From contig JAGLCS010000026.1 in NCBI GenBank assembly GCA_023146115.1, positions 1-38,063 of the forward strand: a stretch of 38,063 bases of DNA, read 5' to 3'. Both the position numbers and the translations under genes were made by a program. Positions 21,136-31,350 of the stretch are shown here, in pieces. How positions within the stretch are numbered: the first letter of the stretch is position 1; each line of letters opens with the position of its first letter. This stretch comes from Abyssibacter sp. (lineage in GTDB: Bacteria; Pseudomonadota; Gammaproteobacteria; Nevskiales; OUC007). Below the pieces are notes generated by a model. The model was not told the DNA's origin, made no database searches, and saw nothing but the letters and a program-made list of their open reading frames with translations.

Positions 21136-21779
21136 ACCTCGGTGACTCCCTGCAACCACGGCGAGGCCGCTCGCTGTTTGGCCTCGAATGCACGAATGGC
21201 CTCTTCGTATTGCAGCGTCTTGCCGATCTCGTCCAGCCCCTGCATCAAGGCATCGCGGCGAAAGCCATCGATGTCGAAGCTCCACACGCGCCCGTCTGGG
21301 TGCCGCACTTCGCAGGCCTGCAAATCCACCGTCAGATCCAATGGCGCGGCCAGCGCATCCTGCATCAGGGCTTCGATTGCATCAGCCGGCAGCACGACGG
21401 GCAGCACGCCATTCTTGAAGCAGTTGCTGAAAAAAATGTCTGCATAGCTCTCGGCGATGACCACGCGAAACCCGTAGTCCGCCAGCGCCCAGACCGCGTG
21501 CTCACGGGAGGAGCCACAACCGAAGTTGCGCCGCGCCAGCGCGATACTGCTGCCCCGGAACGCCGGCTGGTTCAGCACGAATTCAGGATTCTCCGTGCGG
21601 TCTTCCGGACGCGAATCCAGTGTGCCCGGATCCTTGAAGCGCCATTCGTCGAACAGGAAGGCACCGAAACCCGTGCGTTTGATCGATTTCAGGTATTGCT
21701 TGGGAATGATGGCATCGGTGTCGACATTCGACCGATCCATCGGCATCACCCGGCCAGTGTGCGTAATCAGTGCTTCCAT
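21132..21779 (-). CDS. leuD: 3-isopropylmalate dehydratase small subunit
   Basis: [45 protein letters not shown]. Confidence 0.97.
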   Translation of the reverse strand: MEALITHTGRVMPMDRSNVDTDAIIPKQYLKSIKRTGFGAFLFDEWRFKDPGTLDSRPEDRTENPEFVLNQPAFRGSSIALARRNFGCGSSREHAVWALADYGFRVVIAESYADIFFSNCFKNGVLPVVLPADAIEALMQDALAAPLDLTVDLQACEVRHPDGRVWSFDIDGFRRDALMQGLDEIGKTLQYEEAIRAFEAKQRAASPWLQGVTEV

Positions 21780-21782
21780 GAT

Positions 21783-23195
21783 CTAGGCTCCCAGTTCCAG
21801 CGTGCGCACGTCGACAAAATGACCATGGACGGCCGCAGCCGCCGCCATCGCCGGGCTGCACAAATGCGTACGCCCGCCCTGTCCCTGACGTCCTTCGAAA
21901 TTGCGATTGGATGTCGAGGCGCACCGTTCGCCAGGGTCCAGTCGGTCTGCGTTCATACCCAGACACATGGAACAACCCGGCTCGCGCCACTCGAATCCGG
22001 CATCGACAAAAACCTTGTCCAAACCTTCGGCCTCTGCCTGCGCCTTGACCAGACCCGATCCCGGCACGACCAGCGCCTGGCGGATGTTGGGGGCCACGCG
22101 ACGGCCTCTGGCCACAGCCGCGGCTGCGCGCAAATCCTCAATCCGTGAATTCGTGCAGGAACCAATGAACACACGGTCCATGGCGATCTCGGTCAGGGCT
22201 TGCCCGGCGCGGATGTCCATGTATTCCAGGGCCCGCGTCCATCCGGATCGCTTGTCAGCCGGCGCGGCGGCCGGATCCGGCACGCGGGCGGTGACGGGCG
22301 CCACCATCTCCGGGGAGGTGCCCCAGCTCACCTGCGGCGTGATGTCGGCTCCCTGCAGCTCGACTTCAACGTCGAACACGGCGCCGGCATCGGACACCAG
22401 ATCCCTCCACGCAGCCTCGGCCTGGTTCCACAGTGCACCACTCGGCGCATAGGGGCGGCCGCGCACGTAATCGATCGTCTTGTCATCGACGGCGACCATG
22501 CCGGCTCGGGCGCCCGCCTCGATCGCCATGTTGCACAAGGTCATACGCCCTTCCATCGACAGGTCGCGGATCGCCTGACCGGCAAATTCGATCACACAGC
22601 CAGTGCCGCCGGCGGTTCCGATCTCGCCAATGATGGCCAGCACGATGTCCTTTGCAGTGACTCCCGCACCCACCGCCCCATCCACGGTGACGCGCATGCT
22701 GCGTGATTTCGACAGCACCAGGCATTGCGTGGCCAGCACATGCTCGACCTCGGAGGTTCCGATGCCGAATGCCAGCGCCCCGAACGCGCCGTGGGTGGCC
22801 GTGTGCGAATCGCCACAGACTACCGTCATGCCCGGTAAGGTCGCGCCCTGCTCCGGACCCATGACGTGGACGATGCCCTGCCGTGGGTCGCCCAGGTCGA
22901 AGAACGTCATTCCCACGGTACGCACGTTGCTCCGCAGCGCCTCGACCTGCGTACGGGAAATCGGATCGGCAATTTCCACACTCTGATCCGTGGTCGGCAC
23001 GTTGTGATCCGGCACGGCGAGGTTCGCATCCAGACGCCAGATATCCCGCCCGGCCAGCCGCAGCCCCTCAAACGCCTGTGGCGAGGTCACTTCGTGAACG
23101 AGATGGCGATCGATATAGACCAGGGCTGTCCCGTCACCGTTGTCGCGCACCATGTGGGCATCCCACAACTTGTCGTAAAGCGTCTGTCCAGCCAC
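21783..23195 (-). CDS. leuC: 3-isopropylmalate dehydratase large subunit
   Basis: [76 protein letters not shown] start. Confidence 0.97.
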   Translation of the reverse strand: MAGQTLYDKLWDAHMVRDNGDGTALVYIDRHLVHEVTSPQAFEGLRLAGRDIWRLDANLAVPDHNVPTTDQSVEIADPISRTQVEALRSNVRTVGMTFFDLGDPRQGIVHVMGPEQGATLPGMTVVCGDSHTATHGAFGALAFGIGTSEVEHVLATQCLVLSKSRSMRVTVDGAVGAGVTAKDIVLAIIGEIGTAGGTGCVIEFAGQAIRDLSMEGRMTLCNMAIEAGARAGMVAVDDKTIDYVRGRPYAPSGALWNQAEAAWRDLVSDAGAVFDVEVELQGADITPQVSWGTSPEMVAPVTARVPDPAAAPADKRSGWTRALEYMDIRAGQALTEIAMDRVFIGSCTNSRIEDLRAAAAVARGRRVAPNIRQALVVPGSGLVKAQAEAEGLDKVFVDAGFEWREPGCSMCLGMNADRLDPGERCASTSNRNFEGRQGQGGRTHLCSPAMAAAAAVHGHFVDVRTLELGA

Positions 23196-23249
23196 GGCCC
23201 AACCTCTCTGGCATCCATCAGGGGTGGCGACTGTGCCCGCCTGGCACTC

Positions 23250-23264
23250 ATTCTACAAATGAAT
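23250..23264. promoter_or_regulatory. Imperfect LysR-type operator half-site pair (ATTC-N7-GAAT)
   Basis: ATTCTACAAATGAAT; 11/15 identical to the site at 23281, start-to-start spacing 31 bp. Confidence 0.45.
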
Positions 23265-23280
23265 TATTTTTCCTACACAC

Positions 23281-23295
23281 ATTCCATAATGGAAT
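23281..23295. promoter_or_regulatory. LysR-type operator (T-N11-A palindrome) in the leuC-lysR divergent intergenic region
   Basis: ATTCCAT-A-ATGGAAT, perfect 7-bp arms, 12 bp upstream of the LysR ATG. Confidence 0.6.
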
Positions 23296-23307
23296 TACCC
23301 GACACAA

Positions 23308-24177
23308 ATGGACACTGCCCAACTGCAAGCGTTTGTCAGCACCATTGAGTCCGGCTCGGTATCGGCCGCGGCCGCCCGCCTGCATTTGACCCAGTCAGCC
23401 GTCACCAAACGCCTGCAGGCGCTGGAATCGCAACTCGGCGAGACGCTGCTTGACCGCATTGGCCGCGGCGTCCAGCTCACCGACGCCGGCCAGCGCCTGG
23501 TACCGATTGCGCGCCGAATTCTGGCCGACATGACACTGGCGCAGCAGGCGGTTCGCAGCGCGCCTGGTACCGTCACCGGCGAACTGAATCTGGCGACCAG
23601 CCACCACCTGGGCCTGCACCGCTTGCCGTCAGTACTCAGCCGATTCTCCCGCGCCTACCCCGCCGTGGATTTGAACCTGGAATTTCTGGACTCGGAGGAA
23701 GGCTGTGACGCCGTGGAATCGGGCCGACTGGAACTGGCCGTCGTCACACTGCCGCGCCGACCGTCCACCCGCCTGCTGACCCGCGTGATCTGGGAAGATC
23801 CGCTCACGCTCTGCGCTGCGCCAGACCACCCGCTGACGACGCAAGCCGATCTGACAATCGAGCACCTGGGGCGTCACGCCGCGATTCTTCCGGATCGCCG
23901 CACCTTCACCCACCGGCTGATCGCGGATGCGCTGGCGCAGGTCGACATGGCGCCGAAAGTCCGCATGTCCACCAACTACCTGGAGACGATCAAGATGTTG
24001 GTGTCGATCGGGTTGGGCTGGTCGGCGCTGCCGCGGACGATGCTGGACGACTCCATCGTCGCCCTGCCACTGGATCTGAACATCCACCGCAGCCTCGGCA
24101 CGGCCGTGCACCGCGGGCGCACGCTCTCTGGCCCGGCGCGCGCGTTTCTCTCCGTTCTGGAGCCAGCCACCGGCTAA
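23308..24177 (+). CDS. LysR family transcriptional regulator divergent from leuCDB
   Basis: N-terminal HTH LQAFVSTIESGSVSAAAARLHLTQSAVTKRLQALESQLGETLLDRIGRGVQLTDAGQRL and substrate-binding domain. Confidence 0.94.
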   Translation: MDTAQLQAFVSTIESGSVSAAAARLHLTQSAVTKRLQALESQLGETLLDRIGRGVQLTDAGQRLVPIARRILADMTLAQQAVRSAPGTVTGELNLATSHHLGLHRLPSVLSRFSRAYPAVDLNLEFLDSEEGCDAVESGRLELAVVTLPRRPSTRLLTRVIWEDPLTLCAAPDHPLTTQADLTIEHLGRHAAILPDRRTFTHRLIADALAQVDMAPKVRMSTNYLETIKMLVSIGLGWSALPRTMLDDSIVALPLDLNIHRSLGTAVHRGRTLSGPARAFLSVLEPATG

Positions 24178-24199
24178 GCGAGGACAAGTCCCGAGAAAT

Positions 24200-25381
24200 T
24201 CAGGTCTCCACCACGGCCGCCGGCCGGCCCGACCGGACCAGCGCCGGGCCACGTAGGTAGCGCCATGCGACCAGCCAGCCGGCAATGGCCGAGCCGGCCG
24301 CGAACAGGAACAGCGCTTCCGATGGGAGATGGTCCCAGATTACGCCGCCCAGCAGGCTGCCCAGCGCACCACCGGCGCCGAAGGAAACCGCGCTGTACAG
24401 GGCCTGCCCTCGGCCTTGCTGGCGCCCCAGAAACACGCGATTGATCAAAAACACGCCGACGGCGTGATAAAGCCCGAAGGATCCCATGTGCAGACATTGG
24501 ATCAGCACCAGCATCGGCAGCGACCCCGCAAAAAACGCCAGCAAGGACCAGCGCAGAGCGGCCACGGCCAGCGCCACTAGCATCAAGCGGCGCGGGCCAT
24601 AACGCCGCAGCCAGCGCGGCGCGAGCAAGAACGTCAGAATCTCCGCCGCTACGCCCATGGCCCAAAGGCCGCCGATCAGGCTTTCGCCATGACCATGGCT
24701 TTTCACGTACAGCGAGTAGAAACCGTAGTACGGACCGTGGCTCATCTGCATCAGCGCGCAGGCCAGCAGCAGACCGGCGACCATCGGTTGCCGCAGCGTA
24801 TGCAGGATCGGCCCGGGGTCATGCGTGGTCTGCGCTTCGGGTTCGCGCACCGTCGAGGCGACCAGCGCCAGCATGCCGAGCACGGCCGCAACCACATAGG
24901 GCAGCACGGTTACGCCCACCCGCTCGATCCAGGCGCCCAAACCGATGGAGGCGATGATGAAACCGACCGAGCCCCAGAGCCGGATCTGTCCGTAGCGATC
25001 GGCCTCATCCCGCAGGTAGTTGAAGGTGATGGCCTCGAACTGAGGCAGCGCGGCGTTCCAGAAGAACGCGAACACCACGATGACAAGCAGCAGCGGCCAG
25101 AAGCTACTGACCTGCGGCACCACCAGAAAGGCCGCCGCAGCCAACACCGCCGCGAGCCGGATCACCGGTAAGCGGTGTCCCAGATGATCGGCCAGTTGCC
25201 CCCATACATACGGCGCGATGATCTTCAGGCCCAGCATCGCCCCGAGCAACACACCAATCCGGGACGCCGAGTAACCGATGTCATCGAGGTAAACGCTCCA
25301 GAACGGCAGCAGCAACCCCAGGGTCGAGAAGTAGAACGCGTAGAACGCCGATAAACGGACGTACGGCAGCTTGGCCGGCAA
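24200..25381 (-). CDS. MFS transporter (HcaT/MFS_1-like)
   Basis: 12-TM-like protein starting LPYVRLSAFYAFYFSTLGLLLPFWSVYLDDIGYSASRIGVLLGAM...IAPYVWGQLADHLGHR; TTG start 4 bp after aroC. Confidence 0.85.
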   Translation of the reverse strand: MPAKLPYVRLSAFYAFYFSTLGLLLPFWSVYLDDIGYSASRIGVLLGAMLGLKIIAPYVWGQLADHLGHRLPVIRLAAVLAAAAFLVVPQVSSFWPLLLVIVVFAFFWNAALPQFEAITFNYLRDEADRYGQIRLWGSVGFIIASIGLGAWIERVGVTVLPYVVAAVLGMLALVASTVREPEAQTTHDPGPILHTLRQPMVAGLLLACALMQMSHGPYYGFYSLYVKSHGHGESLIGGLWAMGVAAEILTFLLAPRWLRRYGPRRLMLVALAVAALRWSLLAFFAGSLPMLVLIQCLHMGSFGLYHAVGVFLINRVFLGRQQGRGQALYSAVSFGAGGALGSLLGGVIWDHLPSEALFLFAAGSAIAGWLVAWRYLRGPALVRSGRPAAVVET

Positions 25382-25385
25382 AATC

Positions 25386-26483
25386 TTAGCGCTGCGCGGG
25401 AATGCGCGGCGTCGTCGGGGTGACGTCGGCGTTCTGAGCCCGGTGTCGTAACCAGTGGTCGATGATCACGAGCGCCATCATCGCCTCGACAATCGGCACC
25501 GCGCGTATGCCCACGCAGGGGTCATGGCGCCCGGTGGTGCGCATCTCGGTGGCCTCACCGGCCCGGGTGATGGTCTCGCCGGGAATGATGATGCTGGAGG
25601 TCGGCTTGAACGCGACGCGCGCGACCAGGTCTTGGCCGGTGCTGATGCCACCGGCCACTCCGCCCGAGTGGTTGGAGCCGAAACCGTCGGGGCTGAGCAC
25701 ATCACGGTGCTCGCTGCCGCGCTGGCCGGCCGCGGCGAAGCCGTCACCGATCTCCACCCCCTTGACCGCATTAATGCCCATCATGGCCTTGGCGATGTCG
25801 GCATCCAGCCGGTCGAACACGGGCTCGCCAAGACCGGGAGGCATACCGGTGGCCTCTACCTGCAACACTGCGCCCACCGAATCGCCGTCGCGCCGCAACG
25901 CGATCAAATCCTGCTCCAGCGCCTCCACCTGTCCGGGATCCGCACAGAAAAACGGGTTGTCGTTAACGGCGCTCCAATCATGAATCGCCAGCGCTCGCGA
26001 ACCGATGGCCGTGACACAGGCCCGTATCGATACGCCGAGCTGCGTCTGCAGGTATTCGCGGGCAATCGCACCCGCCGCCACCCGCACGGCGGTCTCACGG
26101 GCGCTGGAGCGCCCGCCACCCCGGTAATCGCGAAACCCGTACTTCTGGTCGTAGGCGTAGTCGGCGTGATTCGGACGGAAGACGTCCTTGATCTTGTCGT
26201 AGTCCCGCGAGCGCTGATCCTGGTTACGGATTAACAGCCCGATCGGGGTTCCGGTGGTCTTGCCCTCGAACACGCCGGAGAGAATCTCGACCGCATCCGG
26301 CTCCTTGCGCTGCGTCACATGCCGGGAGGTGCCGGGGCGCCGACGATCCAACTCGCGCTGGATCAGCGCCTCGTCCACCGCGAGCCCGGGCGGGCAGCCG
26401 TCAACGACACAGCCAATGGCGGGGCCATGCGATTCACCAAATGAGGTCACTGCGAACAGATGACCGAACGTGTTTCCAGACAT
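25386..26483 (-). CDS. aroC: Chorismate synthase
   Basis: [78 protein letters not shown]. Confidence 0.97.
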   Translation of the reverse strand: MSGNTFGHLFAVTSFGESHGPAIGCVVDGCPPGLAVDEALIQRELDRRRPGTSRHVTQRKEPDAVEILSGVFEGKTTGTPIGLLIRNQDQRSRDYDKIKDVFRPNHADYAYDQKYGFRDYRGGGRSSARETAVRVAAGAIAREYLQTQLGVSIRACVTAIGSRALAIHDWSAVNDNPFFCADPGQVEALEQDLIALRRDGDSVGAVLQVEATGMPPGLGEPVFDRLDADIAKAMMGINAVKGVEIGDGFAAAGQRGSEHRDVLSPDGFGSNHSGGVAGGISTGQDLVARVAFKPTSSIIIPGETITRAGEATEMRTTGRHDPCVGIRAVPIVEAMMALVIIDHWLRHRAQNADVTPTTPRIPAQR

Positions 26484-26533
26484 GCGGACCGTACTTCGAA
26501 AGGCGATGCAGCGGCATCGCGGGACGCAGAAGT

Positions 26534-27436
26534 CTACCGCGGCAAATCGTCCTCGCCGACCACGAAGATCCCTTCGCCGCCTTGTTCCAGCTCGACCCAG
26601 GTGAACGGCACGGCCGGGAACGCCGCTTCAAACTCGGGGCGCCAGGCACCGACTTCACCAATGAGACTGCCGCCAGCTCGCAGATGCCGGCGCGCTTCGC
26701 TCACGATCCGACGCGGATGCTCCATACCGTCCTCGCCAGATTCCAGACCCATCCGGGGTTCGTGCGCGAACTCCTCCGGCAGTGCATCCACTTCCAGGCT
26801 CGGCACATAGGGCGGGTTGGTCAGAATCAGGTCAAAGGTCTCGTCGGCCAGGGCATCGAACAAATCGGATTCAACCAGCGTCGCGCGCTCTTCGAGGCCG
26901 TGAAACTCCACGTTCATCGCGGCCACGGCCAAGGCATCCGGCGACAGATCAGCCAGCACCAGCGTGGCTTCAGGAAAGGCCATCGCCGCCGCCAACCCGA
27001 TACAACCCGAGCCACAGCAGAGATCAAGAATGCGCGTCGGCGGATGAGACAACCAGGGGCTGAACCGCTGATGAACCAGCTCGGCCAGCGGGGACCGCGG
27101 AACCAGTACGCGCTCGTCGACAAGAAATGGCATGCCCGCAAACCAGGCCTCGCCGGTGATGTAGGCGACCGGCCGGGCATCGACGATGCGCTCATGCAGT
27201 GCCTCGTAAATCGCTGTTCGTTCGTCATGCAACAGGCGCCCCCGAAGCCAGTCGAGGGTGCTGTCCTGCGGCAGGCCCAGCACGTGGCGCACGAGAAAGA
27301 CCGTTTCGTCCAGCGGCGAAACATAGCCATGCCCGCTGCAGCGCTGCGCCCGCTGCATCTCGGATGCGCCCCATCGCGCCCAGTCCAAACCGGTTTCCAG
27401 CATGTCGATCACGGTTTGAGCGGCTGCGTCTGTCAT
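26534..27436 (-). CDS. prmB: 50S ribosomal protein L3 N(5)-glutamine methyltransferase
   Basis: [35 protein letters not shown] and [35 protein letters not shown]; start set at ATG 27436 ([12 protein letters not shown]), not the 436-aa ORF. Confidence 0.92.
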   Translation of the reverse strand: MTDAAAQTVIDMLETGLDWARWGASEMQRAQRCSGHGYVSPLDETVFLVRHVLGLPQDSTLDWLRGRLLHDERTAIYEALHERIVDARPVAYITGEAWFAGMPFLVDERVLVPRSPLAELVHQRFSPWLSHPPTRILDLCCGSGCIGLAAAMAFPEATLVLADLSPDALAVAAMNVEFHGLEERATLVESDLFDALADETFDLILTNPPYVPSLEVDALPEEFAHEPRMGLESGEDGMEHPRRIVSEARRHLRAGGSLIGEVGAWRPEFEAAFPAVPFTWVELEQGGEGIFVVGEDDLPR

Positions 27437-27482
27437 AATTTCTTCTCTTGGCTCCCTGCCCACAAGCAAGTTCTCCCTCGAG

Positions 27483-28079
27483 ATGTCCAAACGTCTGTTG
27501 TTATTAATCGTCGTGGCTCCGGCCGCGCTGGGTCTGATTGTCGCCATGATCCTGCGTGCACCCGCTCCGGTGCAATCCATCACCCTGCTGGACAACCCGC
27601 GACCCCTGCCGGATACGCGCCTGTTGACCGGCGAGCAGCAGACCGTGTCGGCCAATGCCGCAGGCAAGCAGTGGCGGCTGATGTTCTTCGGTTTCACGCA
27701 CTGCCCGGACATCTGCCCGACCACGCTGCAACGGCTGGCGAAACTGCGCGGCGACTCCGACCTGCTACGCGATGCATTGCGTCTCGAGTTCGTCACGGTA
27801 GACCCGGAACGCGATACACCGGAAACCATGCAGCAATACGCCACCTACTTCGATCCCAGCATCCGTTCGCTCACCGGGTCGACCGACGCCATCGCCGAAC
27901 TCGCCGAAGGCGCCGGCATCGCGTTTGTGAAGGTGCCGATGGATGACGGCGGCTACACGGTCGACCACTCAGCTGCGCTAGTCCTGGTCAGCCCATCCGG
28001 CGCCATCGCCGGTTATATCCTGCCGCCCTGGGATGACGATCAGCTGCGCAAGGACCTTGAGACCGTGGTGGCTTCGTGA
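27483..28079 (+). CDS. SCO family copper-chaperone/thioredoxin-like protein
   Basis: MFFGFTHCPDICPTTLQRLAKL (CxxxC), VTVDPERDTPETMQQYATYFDPSI, VDHSAALVLVSPSG. Confidence 0.93.
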   Translation: MSKRLLLLIVVAPAALGLIVAMILRAPAPVQSITLLDNPRPLPDTRLLTGEQQTVSANAAGKQWRLMFFGFTHCPDICPTTLQRLAKLRGDSDLLRDALRLEFVTVDPERDTPETMQQYATYFDPSIRSLTGSTDAIAELAEGAGIAFVKVPMDDGGYTVDHSAALVLVSPSGAIAGYILPPWDDDQLRKDLETVVAS

Positions 28080-28957
28080 GCGAGGCCCGCGAGCGCCTCA
28101 CACCACAGCAACGCGCGTTCGTGCTGTTGCAAAGGGTGTTGCCCACGCTGATGCTCTCGCGACTCGCGCACCGCATCACGCGCAGCCAGCGCGCCTGGCT
28201 TAAGCGGCGCCTGATCCAGCGATTCATGTCCCACTTCGGCATCTCGTTGGCGGACGCCCGGCTGCGCAACCCGGATGCCTACGTCAGCTTCAATCACTTC
28301 TTCACGCGCGCGCTAGTGCCCAGCGCCCGCCCCATCGACCCCGACACGGACGCGCTGATCAGCCCGGTGGATGGAGCCGTCAGCCAGGCCGGGGCGATTC
28401 AGGAAGGTCGCCTGATTCAGGCGAAGGGAATCCGCTATTCAGCGGCCGAATTACTGGGCTTGGATGCCGTTGGTCTGGGCGCATTCCTCGGTGGGGAATT
28501 TGCGACCTTGTATTTGTCACCCAAGGACTACCATCGGATCCACATGCCAATGGACGGCAAATTGATATCGATGAGCTTCCAACCTGGGCGGCTGTTCAGC
28601 GTCAATCCGACGACGGTGGCGGGGATTCCGCGCGTGTTCAGCCGCAACGAGCGGCTGAACCTGTTCTTCGAGACGGCAGTCGGCCCGTTCGCACTCGTGT
28701 TGGTTGGCGCGATCTTTGTTGGTTCGATCGAGACCCGCTGGACGGGTGTCGTGACACCGCCGCATGGTCAACGCGCCTGGCAGAAGCGCATGGACACACC
28801 GGTCTCGGTCGCCAAGGGCGAAGAGATTGGTCGGTTCAACATGGGTTCCACTGTCATCCTGCTGGCCGGGGCCGGCGGTGTGCAGTGGAGTTCGCAATTG
28901 CAACCACTGGCTCCGCTGCGCATGGGGCAGCGGATTGGAACCCTTGGCAGAGATTGA
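28076..28957 (+). CDS. psd: Phosphatidylserine decarboxylase proenzyme
   Basis: FNHFFTRAL, ISPVDGAVSQAG, YLSPKDYHRIHMP, FNMGSTVILL autocleavage motif; GTG start overlaps the SCO stop. Confidence 0.95.
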   Translation: MSEARERLTPQQRAFVLLQRVLPTLMLSRLAHRITRSQRAWLKRRLIQRFMSHFGISLADARLRNPDAYVSFNHFFTRALVPSARPIDPDTDALISPVDGAVSQAGAIQEGRLIQAKGIRYSAAELLGLDAVGLGAFLGGEFATLYLSPKDYHRIHMPMDGKLISMSFQPGRLFSVNPTTVAGIPRVFSRNERLNLFFETAVGPFALVLVGAIFVGSIETRWTGVVTPPHGQRAWQKRMDTPVSVAKGEEIGRFNMGSTVILLAGAGGVQWSSQLQPLAPLRMGQRIGTLGRD

Positions 28958-29023
28958 TGCGCGCGCGGAACTGCTGCGGGCATCACGCCATCAGAACTAG
29001 GATGCTGGCCTAGGAGGCCGTCA

Positions 29024-29893
29024 ATGAATCTGGCACGAATGGAATCGCTGGGATACGCTTCCCACTCAATGGATATGGACGCACATAGTCAACTCGACCG
29101 GGCCCTGCGGCGCTTACTGCGCCCGTTGGTGCGCATCATGCTCCGGCAAGGCATTTCCTTTGGCGAGTTCTCGGAAATCGCCAAGCGCACCTACATGGAG
29201 ATCGCCTGGGACGAATTCACACCCAGCGATGCGCGCGCATCGGACTCGCGCGTAGCCATCATGACCGGACTGACGCGCAAGGAAGTGAAGCGTCTGCGCG
29301 AAACCCGCGCGCAGAAGACTGAGACGTCCACCAATCACATGAACCGGGCGACGCGCGTGCTGTCAGGCTGGTTCCGTGACCCGGATTTCTGCGACGAAAA
29401 GGGTCAGCCACGCAGGTTGAACATGACCGACGACGGCCTGCAGTTTCCGGCGCTGGTTCGCCGCTATTCGGGCGATATGCCGCCGCGCGCGATGCTCGAA
29501 GAGCTGCGTCGCGTGAACGCCGTGCGCGTCGATGAGAAGGGCATCCAGGTCCTCTCCCGCAGCTTTGTGCCCGCCGGTGGTGACCCCGACAGCCTGCGCA
29601 TGTTCGGCCTGGCCATGAGCGACCTGGGCCACACCATTGACCGCAATCTGAACGATGGCACCAGCAGTGAAGAGCTTTTGTTCCAGCGCTACGTGTCGAA
29701 CGCCCAACTGAATCCGCGCATGGTGCCGCTGTTCAAGCGCTTGCTCGCCGAACGTGGCATGCAATTGCTGGAGTCGCTGGACGATTGGATGTCCAGCAAC
29801 GAACAACCGGATGACGCGGCCGGCTCATCCGCTCATATCGGCGCTGGCATCTATTTCTTTGATCGCACCGACCAGCCCCCCACCGACGACTAA
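29024..29893 (+). CDS. DUF6502 family protein, putative winged-helix regulator
   Basis: LDRALRRLLRPLVRIMLRQGISFGEFSEIAKRTYMEIAWDEF...SRVAIMTGLTRKEVKRLRE; AGGAGG 7 nt before ATG. Confidence 0.75.
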   Translation: MNLARMESLGYASHSMDMDAHSQLDRALRRLLRPLVRIMLRQGISFGEFSEIAKRTYMEIAWDEFTPSDARASDSRVAIMTGLTRKEVKRLRETRAQKTETSTNHMNRATRVLSGWFRDPDFCDEKGQPRRLNMTDDGLQFPALVRRYSGDMPPRAMLEELRRVNAVRVDEKGIQVLSRSFVPAGGDPDSLRMFGLAMSDLGHTIDRNLNDGTSSEELLFQRYVSNAQLNPRMVPLFKRLLAERGMQLLESLDDWMSSNEQPDDAAGSSAHIGAGIYFFDRTDQPPTDD

Positions 29894-29896
29894 TCC

Positions 29897-31327
29897 ATGC
29901 ACCGATTGCTTGCCCACCGCCTGTTCCCTGCCCTTGTTGCCGCCAGCCTCACGGTGGCCTGCGGCACGGCTTTGCGGGTGGCCGGCATCGAAGGCACAGG
30001 AGACTCGAACGGCTCGGCGTCCGGTTATGGCAGCCTGTTCGTCAATGGCCGGGAGTTCGACACGAGTCTCACTGAGTTCCGGCTGAATGGAGCCTCGGCG
30101 ACCGAAGCCGACATCAAGGTCGGCATGCAAACCTCGGTGCAAGGCGACCTGCTCGCCGAGCAGGCAAGCAGCGTTTCTGCCCGACGCGCGCTGCTGGCGC
30201 CCATCGACGGCATCGCACGCGTTGGCGCGGTCAAAACGGCGTCGTTATCCGTCCTCGGACAGAACGTTCGCGTCGATGAGATGACCCGGCTGATCGGCAT
30301 CACGCTGGATGAACTCGACTCCGACATGCTGGTGGACATTCATGCGCTGGTGCCGGCATCAGGCGAAGCGCTGGCAACCTATCTCGCCGTGGAAGATTCC
30401 GACTACAGTGCCGGCAGCCAGCCGCTGACACTGACCGGCTTTGTCGACACGCTGTCGGCGACCGAGCTGACGATCGGCTCGCTCACCGTAGACGTCAGCG
30501 CAGCCACCGTCGTAGACGCCGTGGCCATTGGCGATCGCGTCACCGTCACCGGACAACAACCAACCCGCGGCGGCACGTTATTCGCGTCCGTGGTCACACC
30601 GGCGCCGGCCGCACCGACGCCAGCCACCTACGCCGATCGCGCCGTAGTTGTGGACGCCATCGATGGCAGCCGGGTGCGCGGCGGCCAAACCGAGATTGAA
30701 CTGGCCGATGCGCAGCGCCGCGATACCGCCGCGCAGTCCATCGACGTTGGAGCCCATCTGCTCGCCCGTGGCCCGGTCGACGACAGCGGCCTGCTGAACG
30801 CAGCCGACTACTGGGTGATCCCGGCACCCGATGTCCTGCTGCACGGCGTCGTCGCAAGCCTGACACCGAACATCCAGGTTCTTGATCAGGCCCTCACCGT
30901 GCAGCCGCTGACCCAATACATCGAGTCCCGGCCCGGCCAGCCACGGCAGTTCTCGGCCACCGACTTGCAGCTCGGTGACGCGCTTGCGTTGGTCGGGTAT
31001 TTCGACCAGAGCGGACAGCTCGTCGTGACACGCATGGAACGTACGCCCGCCGACCCGATAGCAGCGGTTTACGGCGTTCTGTCGGATATCGTGGCAGGCG
31101 TCACCTCCAACACACTGGTCATTGGCGGTGTCAACGTGATCACCGATGACAATACCGTCTACGAATCGGTCGGCGGTACCGAGATCTCGGAAACTGTCTT
31201 CCTCGCGACGGCAACAACGGGACTGCTGGTACAGGCCTGGGGCGAGGAAGTCACCGGCGCACACACCCTGCTCGCCAGCCGGGTCCGGCTGCTGAATTCG
31301 GAAGAAGATATCGCCACAGCGCGCTAG
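29897..31327 (+). CDS. DUF5666-repeat lipoprotein/exported protein
   Basis: MHRLLAHRLFPALVAASLTVACGTALRVAGIEGTGDSNGSASGYGSLFVNGREFDT... with recurrent G-x-I/V ... L.I.G..V ... G..V.V.G repeats. Confidence 0.75.
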   Translation: MHRLLAHRLFPALVAASLTVACGTALRVAGIEGTGDSNGSASGYGSLFVNGREFDTSLTEFRLNGASATEADIKVGMQTSVQGDLLAEQASSVSARRALLAPIDGIARVGAVKTASLSVLGQNVRVDEMTRLIGITLDELDSDMLVDIHALVPASGEALATYLAVEDSDYSAGSQPLTLTGFVDTLSATELTIGSLTVDVSAATVVDAVAIGDRVTVTGQQPTRGGTLFASVVTPAPAAPTPATYADRAVVVDAIDGSRVRGGQTEIELADAQRRDTAAQSIDVGAHLLARGPVDDSGLLNAADYWVIPAPDVLLHGVVASLTPNIQVLDQALTVQPLTQYIESRPGQPRQFSATDLQLGDALALVGYFDQSGQLVVTRMERTPADPIAAVYGVLSDIVAGVTSNTLVIGGVNVITDDNTVYESVGGTEISETVFLATATTGLLVQAWGEEVTGAHTLLASRVRLLNSEEDIATAR

Positions 31328-31350
31328 CGTCGGCCGCGGTTGTTTGTCGC

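Noticed and set aside
21428-21437. A/T homopolymer runs resembling a terminator U-tract
   Set aside because: Lies inside leuD coding sequence without an adjacent stem.
20790-22148. 452-aa plus-strand ORF antisense to leuB/leuD/leuC
   Set aside because: Overlaps three well-identified genes and has no recognisable protein motif.
27437-27844. N-terminal 136-residue extension of the prmB ORF
   Set aside because: Overlaps the SCO gene on the opposite strand; low-complexity sequence; ATG 27436 fits PrmB.
26441-27946. 501-aa plus-strand ORF antisense to prmB and running into the SCO gene frame region
   Set aside because: Antisense artefact; prmB and the SCO gene have clear conserved motifs.
28841-28861. 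MGST instead of LGST at the phosphatidylserine decarboxylase cleavage site
   Set aside because: The catalytic Gly-Ser is retained and Met at the first position appears to be tolerated in proteobacterial enzymes.
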